This document shows positions 34,018-42,419 of a DNA stretch of 64,000 bases, in pieces. Location: positions 1-64,000 of the forward strand of contig CANSSG010000012.1 in the NCBI GenBank assembly GCA_947649615.1. The letters run 5' to 3'. The notes under the pieces were generated by a model. The model was not told the DNA's origin and ran no database searches. It worked only from the letters and a program-made list of their open reading frames with translations. Positions within the stretch are counted from its first letter, which is position 1; every line of letters starts with the position of its first letter. Source of the stretch: an uncultured Clostridia bacterium. GTDB taxonomy: Bacteria > Bacillota > Clostridia > Oscillospirales > Oscillospiraceae. Position numbers and translations under genes: made by a program.

Positions 34018-34868
34018 ACGAATTTGAGAATGCGAAGAACGCTTACGGCAGCACCCCCATCCCCCCGGAACTGGCCGGGCGTGTGCAGGAGGGCATCCGG
34101 GCGGGAAAGGACCGCCGCCGGAACCGCCGGGCCATGGCGGTCCGCCGCTGGGCGGCTGCGGCCGCCTGCTTCGGCCTGGTGCTGGCAGGGCTGAACCTGT
34201 CGCCCACCCTGGCCAACGCCGTCTCCAGCGTACCAGTCCTGGGCGGGTTGTTCCAAGTGCTGACCTTTGTGGACTACGACAAATCCGAAGGAGGCATCGA
34301 CTATGACGTCTCCGTCCCCGAGGTGGACGCGGCGGGCAGCCTGGCGGAGAAGGTCAATGCCGCCATCCAGGAGAAAGTGGATCAACACCTGGCCAAAGCG
34401 GAGCAGGATTGGGCGGACTACCGGGAAGCCTTTTTCGCCACCGGAGGCACGGAGGAGGAATGGGGCGGCCGTGAAATGAACGTTATGATCGACTATGAGA
34501 TCAAGGGGCAGACGGACCATTGGGTCTCCTTCATCGTAACCTTCGCCGAGGGCTGGGTGGCCTCTTACGAGGAGCGGAACTATTACAACCTGGACTTTGC
34601 GGAGGGCCGCAGCCTGACCCTTCGGGACTTCCTGGGGGAGGATTGGGTCAATACCTGCAACGCCTCCATTCGAAAGCAGATTGATGCGCGCACGGACGCC
34701 GGTGGCTCCACCTTATTCTTCGCGCCTGACGAAGGGGGCTTTACCACGGTGGACGAAAGCACCAATTTCTACGTCCGCGAGGACGGCATTGTCGTTGTGT
34801 GCTTCCCCAAGTACAGCATTGCCGCAGGCGCGGCCGGGAATGTGGAATTTGCCATAGAAGCGCCCTGA
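34014..34868 (+). CDS. RsiV-like membrane anti-sigma factor (DUF3298 domain)
   Basis: A 284-aa protein. Residues 1-43 are cytoplasmic and basic, and about 45-62 form one membrane helix. An extracellular part follows with the DUF4163/DUF3298 pattern (SFIVTFAEGWVASYEERNYYNLDF, SLTLRDFLGEDW, FYVREDGIVVVCFPKYSIAAGAAG). This is the architecture of RsiV, which binds lysozyme and is then cleaved by signal peptidase. An ANA motif at residues 67-69, just beyond the helix, is placed like a signal-peptidase site. Translational coupling to the sigma gene supports the pairing. Confidence 0.88.
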   Translation: MNEFENAKNAYGSTPIPPELAGRVQEGIRAGKDRRRNRRAMAVRRWAAAAACFGLVLAGLNLSPTLANAVSSVPVLGGLFQVLTFVDYDKSEGGIDYDVSVPEVDAAGSLAEKVNAAIQEKVDQHLAKAEQDWADYREAFFATGGTEEEWGGREMNVMIDYEIKGQTDHWVSFIVTFAEGWVASYEERNYYNLDFAEGRSLTLRDFLGEDWVNTCNASIRKQIDARTDAGGSTLFFAPDEGGFTTVDESTNFYVREDGIVVVCFPKYSIAAGAAGNVEFAIEAP

Positions 34869-34887
34869 CGCATCTGCGTCGCATGGA

Positions 34888-34924
34888 AACAGCGCGGCGG
34901 ACCAGAATGGTCCGCCGCGCTGTT
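34888..34924 (+). terminator. Terminator of the sigma/anti-sigma operon
   Basis: A perfect 16-bp stem (AACAGCGCGGCGGACC and complement) with an AGAAT loop lies 19 nt beyond the stop, between convergent genes. Confidence 0.85.
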
Positions 34925-34935
34925 GTGCTAAGCGG

Positions 34936-36711
34936 TCAAATGACATGGTATTCCTTCAGTAGTTTTGCGATATCCGTCCCCTCTATTTTTTTCAGCGCTT
35001 CATGGAGGACCAGCTTCTCTTTGAATCCCAGATCCATTTCCGTAATCTTCTTCCCATCCCGGAGCTTCACCGTAGCGTCCAGCAGCGCGCGGACGTCGTA
35101 GGTGCTGCCCCAGACCTCGGGAACGCCCCGGTCCACGCCGAGCAGGGTGTAGACCGCCTCCATGCCGGTGCGCATAGAGTACTCGGTGGTGAAGATGGTG
35201 TCCCGGGCAATCTCTGCAAACTGCCCCAGGAACGCGAAGTTTACCGCGCCGTCAGGCACCACCTTGGGCCGGTCGCTATCGTTGCGGGGCATGAAGAAGG
35301 CGTCGATATAGGGCATCATCACCGGCACGGTGTTGGCGCTGTTGGACGCCAATTCCTCAATCTGATCCTCAGGAACCCCCAGGTGGTACAGCCACTCCAT
35401 GCAGATTTCCTTGCCGGTGCAGCTCCGCATGGGCTTTTTGACATAGTCGCCGGGCTTATCGCTGAACAGGGCGTACACCCACACCAGGCAGTGGTCCTTA
35501 GGCTGGGCGCGGAACTGGGGCTGGCGGTTGATGGTCCAGCTCAGGAGCCAGGAAGAATCCTTCACCGTCACAATGCCTCCGGTGACCACGCCGCCGGTAA
35601 AGGGGTCCCGCTGGCAGATGCCCTTGATATAGGGGATGATCCGCTGGTCTAACGTTTCCACGGTGGCGCTCATCCAGTTGGTTTGTTCCGGGGCGGAGCA
35701 GAATTTATCCGGGTTGCCAAAGGCGGGGTCCTGGGCGGCGATCTTCCGCCACATATCCCAGCCGCCGCCGGGCCGGATTTCGGTGTTGTAGGCGGCCGGC
35801 TTGTCCTGGGCGCCCATGGAGGAATTCTCCACGCAGCCGCCGTTGGTGATGAATACAAGGTCGTTTTCCGTCAGCTCCACGAACTCCTGCGCCCCCTCCC
35901 GGAGCAGTTCGATGCGCTTGGCCAGCTTCCGCTCCGGCCGGATGTCAAACGTTACGTTCACCACCTTGGTGCTGTAGTGGAACTGAACGCCGTGATCCTC
36001 CAGATACTTGACCATGGGCAGGATCATGGATTCATACTGGTTATAGCGGGTAAACCGCAGGGCCTTGAAATCCGGCAGGCCGCCGATATGGTGGATGAAG
36101 CGTTTAATATACCGCTTCATCTCCAAGGCGCTGTGCCAGTTCTCAAAGGCAAACATGGTGCGCCAGTAGAGCCAGAAATTGCTGTCAAGGACTTCGTTGT
36201 CGAAGTAGTCGGTAATGCGCTTATCATACAAATCCTCATCCGGGGTGAAGAACAGGCGCATAATCTCCATCGCCGCCTTGTCGGAGACATCGAACCTGCC
36301 GTCCGTGTGGGCGTCCTGGCCCCGGTTGACGGTCGCGCGGCAGAGGGAATAGTTGGGGTCTTTTTTGTTGAGCCAGTAGTACTCGTCCAGGACGCTGACG
36401 CCCTCTGTCTCAATGGAGGGGATGGAGTGGAAGAGGTCCCACATGACCTCGAAGTGGTTGTCCATTTCCCTGCCGCCCCGCATAACGTAGCCTACGTTCT
36501 CGAACCGCCAGCCGTCGCAAGCCCCGCCCGGGGTCGGGTCCTTCTCAAAGATATGGATGCGCCCGCCGTTCATCTGGCCGTCCCGGACCAGGTAGCAGGC
36601 GGCGGTAAGCGCCGCCAGGCCGGTGCCGATGATATACGCCGATTTGCCGTCAACGCCCTCCGGTTTTTGGGGGCGGGCGAAGGCTTCGTAGTTGCCGCTG
36701 GAATAATACAT
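34936..36711 (-). CDS. ohyA: Oleate hydratase
   Basis: A 591-aa FAD enzyme (formerly myosin-cross-reactive antigen) that adds water to unsaturated fatty acids such as oleate, giving 10-hydroxy acids. Visible are the dinucleotide-binding YIIGTGLAALTAACYLV, then FEKDPTPGGACDGW and NVGYVMRGGREMDNHFE. The active-site loop region around TGGIVTVKDSSWLLSWT, then PYIDAFFMPRN and FLGQFAEIARD complete the family pattern. The start at 36711 follows AAAGGATG; a 29-residue extension has no site. It is monocistronic. In gut bacteria it is thought to detoxify host or dietary fatty acids. Confidence 0.96.
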   Translation of the reverse strand: MYYSSGNYEAFARPQKPEGVDGKSAYIIGTGLAALTAACYLVRDGQMNGGRIHIFEKDPTPGGACDGWRFENVGYVMRGGREMDNHFEVMWDLFHSIPSIETEGVSVLDEYYWLNKKDPNYSLCRATVNRGQDAHTDGRFDVSDKAAMEIMRLFFTPDEDLYDKRITDYFDNEVLDSNFWLYWRTMFAFENWHSALEMKRYIKRFIHHIGGLPDFKALRFTRYNQYESMILPMVKYLEDHGVQFHYSTKVVNVTFDIRPERKLAKRIELLREGAQEFVELTENDLVFITNGGCVENSSMGAQDKPAAYNTEIRPGGGWDMWRKIAAQDPAFGNPDKFCSAPEQTNWMSATVETLDQRIIPYIKGICQRDPFTGGVVTGGIVTVKDSSWLLSWTINRQPQFRAQPKDHCLVWVYALFSDKPGDYVKKPMRSCTGKEICMEWLYHLGVPEDQIEELASNSANTVPVMMPYIDAFFMPRNDSDRPKVVPDGAVNFAFLGQFAEIARDTIFTTEYSMRTGMEAVYTLLGVDRGVPEVWGSTYDVRALLDATVKLRDGKKITEMDLGFKEKLVLHEALKKIEGTDIAKLLKEYHVI

Positions 36712-36796
36712 AAAAAGCATCCTTTCAAAATAGTTACTTGGGGTGAATCCCTTGATGTGCTTATGATATGACAAAGGCCGGTTTTTCACAATAAAC

Positions 36797-36839
36797 AAAA
36801 AGCCCCCCGTGATGAAAAATTCACCACGGGGGGCTTTTT
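36797..36839 (-). terminator. Terminator of the histidine-kinase operon
   Basis: A 15-bp stem (AAAAAGCCCCCCGTG and complement) with a GTGA/TCAC inner extension ends in TTTTT on the minus strand, about 80 nt past the kinase stop. Confidence 0.9.
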
Positions 36840-36919
36840 GTCTGAAATTTAGGCATTTGGCGGGATTTGCTGAAACGGGTCCGGGACGCGGCCTCGTTTC
36901 ACTGCCCGTCCCAAGGCCG

Positions 36920-39499
36920 TCACCGCAAATATTTCTTCAGCTTAAAGGCTACGGCCTGCATATCAATCGGTTTGGCCAGATGGTCGTTCATGCCGCATGC
37001 CAGGCATCTTTGCATATCCTCCGAAAACGCGTCGGCGGTCATGGCGATAATAGGGACGCCCGCGTCTTTCCGTTCCAGTCCCCGAATGGCCGCAGTCGCT
37101 TCATAGCCGTCCATAACCGGCATCCGCACGTCCATAAGGATCGCGTCATAATAGCCAATCGGAGACCGTTCAAACTTTTCAACACAAATCCTGCCGTTTT
37201 CCGCCCAATCCAAATCCATTTCAAGGGCGGAAAGCAGCTCCCGGGCAACCTCCCAGTTAAGTTCATTGTCCTCCGCCAGCAGGATATGCTTCCCACGAAG
37301 CACCAAATCCACCGCTTTTTCACCGCCGCCGGCTTCTTCTGCGGCGGCTCCGGCGAACGCTTTGAGGGCGTCGAACAGAGTGGACTTAAACAGCGGCCTG
37401 GGGACAAACCCGGCAATCCCCGCTTCCCTGGCTTCCGTCTCTATCCCGCTCCAATCGCAGGCCGAGAGCAGCAGCGCCGGGCCGTCCTCCCCGCAGCGCG
37501 CGCGGATTGCCCGGGCGGCTTCCACCCCGTCCATGCCCGGCAGCTTCCATCCCAGAAGGACGATTTGATAGCCGTCCTTCTGCCGCCGGCGTTCCGCGAT
37601 TTGCTCCACCGCCTGTTCCGCGCTCAGGCTCCATCCGGCGCGGACGCCGAGGGACGCCAGCGCCCGGGCCGCACTGCTGCACAAGCGCTCGTCGCCGTCC
37701 ACTACCAGCACGTTCCAGGCGGGAAGCGTCCCGCCAGCCTCCCGCCCCTCCGCCTTTTCCAGGTCAAGGACCACATGGAACGCACTGCCCTTCCCCTGCT
37801 CGCTGCGGACCGAGATAGCGCCGCCCATAGCGTCTACAATGTACTTGGTGATCGCCATCCCCAGCCCGGAGCCTTCCGTCTTCTGTACGCGGGAGCTGGC
37901 CTCCCGGCTAAAGGATTCAAATATTTTTTCCTGGTACTCCATCGACATGCCGATCCCCGTGTCGCTGACCAGGAAATGGGTGCGGACGCGGGAAGCGTCC
38001 TCCGGCAGTTCCTCCTGGTACACAGACACGCTGACGGCCCCGTTCTCCGGCGTAAACTTCACGGCGTTCCCCAGCAGGTTGATTAATACCTGGTTGAGCC
38101 GTACGCCGTCGCAGCGCACATCTTCCGCAAGGATTTCGTAGGCGGCGGCGCTAAACTGCTGGTTTTTCGCCTTGACCTGGGGCTGGATGATATTGACAAT
38201 GCTGTCCATCGCTTCCCGCAGCGACATGGTTTCCATATTCAGCGTCATCTTACCGCTTTCAATCTTGGAAATATCCAGCACGTCGTTAATCAGCCCCAGC
38301 AGATGCTTGCTGGACAGCGAGATTTTATGCAGATAATCCTGGACCTGCTCCGGGTTATGGGTATTGCCCATGGCCAGCGAGGTCATACCAATGATGGCGT
38401 TCATGGGGGTGCGTATATCATGGCTCATGCTGGAAAGGAACTCCTGCTTTGCCGCGTTGGCGCGTTCCGCCTCCTTCTGCGCCTTTTCAGCCTCCAGCCG
38501 CGCCTCGTCCATTTCCGCGTTCACGCGCTTAAGCTCCGCCATCTGCCGTCTGAATGCTTTCAAATACTGAAAGAATATGTAGAGCAGCATGGCGATCACC
38601 GCAAGGGAGGCGGCGTACATGAGCGCCAGCCATTGCCGCCCCATCCCTGAAATCGTGTGATCCAGCCCTTCAAAGGGCATAACCGTCACCAAATACCACT
38701 CGCAGTAGGGAAGGTCGGTACAGTACAGATGGTGGCGGGACACTCCGTTTTTCATGATAACGGAATAGTCCTCCCCCGCGTCCATGGCGGCCGTCAGTTG
38801 GCTGATATAGGAATCGGCATCCTGCCCCTCAAAGATGCTGGAAAGCCTGTCGAAATAATTTTTGTGAACGTCCCCCTCATTGCCAACGACGTAGCTGCCG
38901 TCCTTCCGTATGACGAAGGAATACATCAGCGAACTGTCCGAGTCAAGGAAAAGGACCTCGCCCATATATTGGACGGAAAGCCCCACAATGATAGCAAGGC
39001 TGTCCTCCCCATTGAACATAGGGTACCGGCAGGGGACGCCAAACAAAATCACGCCCTCCCCGCCGCTGGCTGTGGCGGACGCCGCCTTGCGCTCGCCCTT
39101 CCGCAGGCTCTCCAAAAACGTCTCCGGGTGGTTCAGCTCCACGGGGTCGCCGTAAAGCATCTCGATTTCACCGCCGGAGGAATACAGCGCGGCGCACGTA
39201 AAGCGCCTGGCCCTTGCGCCGTATTCGATCTCCTCCTTGGAGCCGTAGCCGGAACGCCCTTCTCCCTCCGCGATATACGCGATGGATTCCGCCATCGTCA
39301 GCCGCAGTTCGATGATGGTTTCAAAATGCAGCGACACCTGCTCGTTCATGCCGGCCATATAGGAAATGCCAATATCTTCAATCGTGTCCTCGCTCATATT
39401 GTGAATGGAGCTTCCCAGAAAGGAAAACACGAAAACCGTCAAACAAATGACCACCGCTATGCTGATTTTCAAGGAAAGCGGCAAAGCCTTGCTTTTCAT
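36920..39499 (-). CDS. Hybrid sensor histidine kinase with extracellular sensor and two receivers
   Basis: About 859 aa. A membrane helix near the N-terminus and another near residue 310 bracket a Cache-like extracellular sensor of some 260 aa. A coiled coil, the HisKA box (FLSSMSHDIRTPMNAIIGM), HATPase motifs (NLLGNAVKF, DTGIGM, GSGLGMAI) and two receiver domains follow. The first receiver lacks the usual phospho-acceptor Asp (VLLGWKLPGMDG), so it is probably inactive. The second (HILLAEDNELN, ILMDVRMPVMDG, LAKPID) is intact. The start is uncertain among GTG 39517, ATG 39511 and ATG 39499. It lies 30-50 nt after another hybrid kinase. Confidence 0.92.
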   Translation of the reverse strand: MKSKALPLSLKISIAVVICLTVFVFSFLGSSIHNMSEDTIEDIGISYMAGMNEQVSLHFETIIELRLTMAESIAYIAEGEGRSGYGSKEEIEYGARARRFTCAALYSSGGEIEMLYGDPVELNHPETFLESLRKGERKAASATASGGEGVILFGVPCRYPMFNGEDSLAIIVGLSVQYMGEVLFLDSDSSLMYSFVIRKDGSYVVGNEGDVHKNYFDRLSSIFEGQDADSYISQLTAAMDAGEDYSVIMKNGVSRHHLYCTDLPYCEWYLVTVMPFEGLDHTISGMGRQWLALMYAASLAVIAMLLYIFFQYLKAFRRQMAELKRVNAEMDEARLEAEKAQKEAERANAAKQEFLSSMSHDIRTPMNAIIGMTSLAMGNTHNPEQVQDYLHKISLSSKHLLGLINDVLDISKIESGKMTLNMETMSLREAMDSIVNIIQPQVKAKNQQFSAAAYEILAEDVRCDGVRLNQVLINLLGNAVKFTPENGAVSVSVYQEELPEDASRVRTHFLVSDTGIGMSMEYQEKIFESFSREASSRVQKTEGSGLGMAITKYIVDAMGGAISVRSEQGKGSAFHVVLDLEKAEGREAGGTLPAWNVLVVDGDERLCSSAARALASLGVRAGWSLSAEQAVEQIAERRRQKDGYQIVLLGWKLPGMDGVEAARAIRARCGEDGPALLLSACDWSGIETEAREAGIAGFVPRPLFKSTLFDALKAFAGAAAEEAGGGEKAVDLVLRGKHILLAEDNELNWEVARELLSALEMDLDWAENGRICVEKFERSPIGYYDAILMDVRMPVMDGYEATAAIRGLERKDAGVPIIAMTADAFSEDMQRCLACGMNDHLAKPIDMQAVAFKLKKYLR

Positions 39500-39547
39500 A
39501 TTTTTTTCCATCTCCACAATTTGGAATGTTTTGCGCCCGCCGCCCGG

Positions 39548-42085
39548 TCAGCGCCGCAGCCGGTTCATAACCTGGAACATTTTTCGGATATCCACGGGCT
39601 TGGCCAGGTGGGCGTTCATCCCGGCGTCCCTCGCCAGCGCGATATCCTTTTCAAACGCGTTCGCCGACAGCGCGATGATAGGCACCGTCCCTGCGTCCGC
39701 CCGGTCCAGGCTGCGGATCACCCGCGCCGACTCATAGCCGCTCATGACCGGCATCATCAAATCCATAAGTATGCAGTCGAAGGCCCCCGGCGCGGCCGCC
39801 TGAAAGGCGTCCACGGCGGCTTTCCCGTCGTTGGCGGTTACAACCTCCGCCCCCGCGTCCCGCAGCATGAACTCCACAATTTCACAGTTGATCTCGTTAT
39901 CCTCCACCAGCAGCACCCGCATGCCGGCAACGTCGCTGCGCCCTTCTTCCTGGGGGCGGGGCTTCCAGTCCTGATCCACCCGGAGGGGCAGGGTAATGCG
40001 GACCACGCTGCCCTTACCGGCCTGGCTGTCCACCACAACCGTCCCTTTCATTTGGTCTACCAGCTTCTTCACGATGGACATCCCAAGCCCCACGCCGCTG
40101 TAATTGGTTCTCGCGTCCTGGTGCTCCTGGGTGAACGGCTCAAAAATATGCTCTTTAAAGTCCTCCCCGATGCCGATGCCGGTATCCTCGACGGTAAACC
40201 GGCAGCTTGCCGTGCCGTCCTGGAAGCCGTCCTCTTCCGCCCGGATGAACACGGAGCCGCAGGGCCGGTTGTATTTGACGGCGTTGTCAATAACATTCGT
40301 CAAAATCTGCTTGACGTGCAGCGGGTTCCCAATCACCCGGCTATGCCGCAGGCCGGACGCCTCCAGTTCCATGCGTACGCCCCGCTCCTCCGCCAGGGGG
40401 GACATGATGGTAACGCAGTCCTCCAGCGCACCGCGAAGGTCGAATGGCTCCTCCACCTCCGCCGGGCGGCCGCTCTCCAGCTTGCTCACCTGAAGCACGT
40501 CGTTTACCAGGGACAGCAGGTGTTCCGTTGACACCCGGATTTTCTCCCGGCAGGCCTTCTGCCGCTCCGGGTCGTCCTGGCACTTTTCCTGGATGGCCAG
40601 CATGCCCAAAATCCCATTGATTGGCGTACGGAGATCGTGGGACATATGGGAGAGGAATTCGCTTTTGGCTGAGTTTGCCTGCCGCACCCGGTCCAGAAGC
40701 TCCATAATGGACTGCTCCTGCTTTTTTCTCGTCACCATGGTCTCCGTGATATCCTGGTGGTACCCGTTCAGGCATACGCCTGGCTTTTTAAAGGTTTTGT
40801 CCGGCACGCCGCCGCAGCGGACATAAATTTTCCCCAGCTTTGGATGGTTCCAGGGGTAAATCACCTCGGAGCGTCCGGTAGCCAGGATTTCCCCCACCGT
40901 CTCCTGAACCATCCCCACATAATCCGGCTCGATATTGGCAAACCAGCGCCGGTAGCACTCCTCCGGGCCGATATTGTCCGGTACGCCCAGGAGAATCCGC
41001 ATGGTCCGGTCCGCGTACATCCTTGGCAGGCAGCCCTCCTCCATCTCAATGGTCCATATGCCGGTCCTGGCGCCTTTTAGGATGTCCTCCAAGCTCCGCC
41101 GCGCTTCCAGCCGGTATTTTTCCTCCTGCTCCACCACAGCGTTGACGTCCCGCAGGGCAAAGATGGCGCAGTTTTCCCCCGCCGGCTTCTCTGTGGCGGA
41201 GAAATGGAGTTCCAGGTGGTTCAGCCCGGAGGCGCCGTCCTCCACCCGGTACCGGACGGAAAACTTCTTCTTTACCGCAAGCTGCGCCAGCACATAGTCC
41301 TTTTTCGTCACCTCCCGGAGACGTTCCTGGTCCCTGGGGGCCACGTACCCGGCAATATACCGCTCCATTGCCGCCTGATAGCCGTCCTTGAAATGGGCGG
41401 GCCAGTCCATGCCCGCCTGCTCGCTGTTCCGGTAAACCTCGTATTCGCCCGTGTCAAAGTTCACCTGATAGATGCACAGGTAGTCCACGCTAAGGGCGTG
41501 GAGGACGTTATAGCTCCGCTTTTGCAGTTCCCGGACCAGGTTGCGCCGCTTCAAGGAGGACACGATAAAATAAGCCGCCGTCTGAAGGGTGTTGGACGCG
41601 TATTCCAGCAGCTTCACGGGGGGGTTATCCACACCGTAAAAGCCAATAATCTTCTCGCCGTCATAAAGCGGGACCACCACCAGGGAGCGGATGCCCTGCC
41701 TCGCCAGGTTCTCATATTGGAGGGGGTCCGTATCCCGAATATCCTCCAGGTTCTCAATGACGATATGCTCTCCTACGCTGAAGTTCCGGTACCAGCTTGC
41801 ACACACCTCCGGCGGGACGTTTTGCAGGCTGTCCTTTTCCGGCTCCACGCCGGCGGCGGTCCACTCATAGGTATTGTCGTCGCTGCCGGACTCGTTCTGT
41901 TCAAAAATATAGGTTCGCTCCCCGTTCAGCGCCCGTCCCAAATGTTCCAGCAGCACATTCAGCGAACCATCCGGCGTTTCCTCCAGCAGGGCGACGCGCA
42001 GGCCCTCATTGATGACGGTCTCCAGGTCTTGGCTATTCTGCATTCCGCCGCCCGCCCGTTCCAAAAATGTCCCTGAATAATCCAT
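39548..42085 (-). CDS. Cytoplasmic hybrid histidine kinase (GAF-PAS-HisKA-HATPase-REC)
   Basis: An 845-aa protein with no membrane helix. The N-terminal GAF-like domain (to about residue 185) is followed by two PAS-like regions. Then come HisKA (FLSHMSHDLRTPINGILGM), HATPase (NVIDNAVKYN, DTGIGIGEDF, GVGLGMSIV) and a complete C-terminal receiver (VLLVEDNEINCEIVEFML, CILMDLMMPVMSG, LAKPVD). The start has GGAGGAG upstream and a good promoter precedes it. It heads a two-kinase operon without a DNA-binding regulator, so output must go through a phosphorelay to a partner elsewhere. Confidence 0.93.
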   Translation of the reverse strand: MDYSGTFLERAGGGMQNSQDLETVINEGLRVALLEETPDGSLNVLLEHLGRALNGERTYIFEQNESGSDDNTYEWTAAGVEPEKDSLQNVPPEVCASWYRNFSVGEHIVIENLEDIRDTDPLQYENLARQGIRSLVVVPLYDGEKIIGFYGVDNPPVKLLEYASNTLQTAAYFIVSSLKRRNLVRELQKRSYNVLHALSVDYLCIYQVNFDTGEYEVYRNSEQAGMDWPAHFKDGYQAAMERYIAGYVAPRDQERLREVTKKDYVLAQLAVKKKFSVRYRVEDGASGLNHLELHFSATEKPAGENCAIFALRDVNAVVEQEEKYRLEARRSLEDILKGARTGIWTIEMEEGCLPRMYADRTMRILLGVPDNIGPEECYRRWFANIEPDYVGMVQETVGEILATGRSEVIYPWNHPKLGKIYVRCGGVPDKTFKKPGVCLNGYHQDITETMVTRKKQEQSIMELLDRVRQANSAKSEFLSHMSHDLRTPINGILGMLAIQEKCQDDPERQKACREKIRVSTEHLLSLVNDVLQVSKLESGRPAEVEEPFDLRGALEDCVTIMSPLAEERGVRMELEASGLRHSRVIGNPLHVKQILTNVIDNAVKYNRPCGSVFIRAEEDGFQDGTASCRFTVEDTGIGIGEDFKEHIFEPFTQEHQDARTNYSGVGLGMSIVKKLVDQMKGTVVVDSQAGKGSVVRITLPLRVDQDWKPRPQEEGRSDVAGMRVLLVEDNEINCEIVEFMLRDAGAEVVTANDGKAAVDAFQAAAPGAFDCILMDLMMPVMSGYESARVIRSLDRADAGTVPIIALSANAFEKDIALARDAGMNAHLAKPVDIRKMFQVMNRLRR

Positions 42086-42149
42086 ACGCGCTCCTCCATA
42101 CAGGCCATTTTGTTCCGCGTCTCATGATAAGAGTCAGAAAATCCCTGTC

Positions 42150-42178
42150 ATAATACCATATACCCCTCACCACGTCAA
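42150..42178 (-). promoter_or_regulatory. Promoter of the two-kinase operon
   Basis: TTGACG (42173-42178), 17 bp and TATTAT (42150-42155) on the minus strand, about 65 nt upstream of the first kinase start. Confidence 0.7.
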
Positions 42179-42268
42179 TAATAAGAGATGTCAAACCTAA
42201 AAACTGTAGAACTTCCTATTAACGGAGGAAATGCAGCGGCGGCTTTATCCGAGAAATAGGGCAAGCAA

Positions 42269-42305
42269 AACCGCCCTGCTGAATTTGTCGTTCAGCAGGG
42301 CGGTT
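42269..42305 (-). terminator. Hairpin between the kinase operon and the ceramidase-like gene
   Basis: A perfect 15-bp stem (AACCGCCCTGCTGAA and complement) with a 7-nt loop and TTTT after it on the minus strand. It lies about 115 nt beyond the ceramidase-like stop and marks a sharp change in base composition. Confidence 0.75.
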
Positions 42306-42419
42306 CGCCTGCCCCCTGCAATCAGTCTCTTGTGCGACCGGGCTGAATCAAATAGCATCAAACCAGTATCACACGGCAAAGCGGCAGGCCAAAAGCCCTG
42401 TATTCATAAAAGGCAGCCA

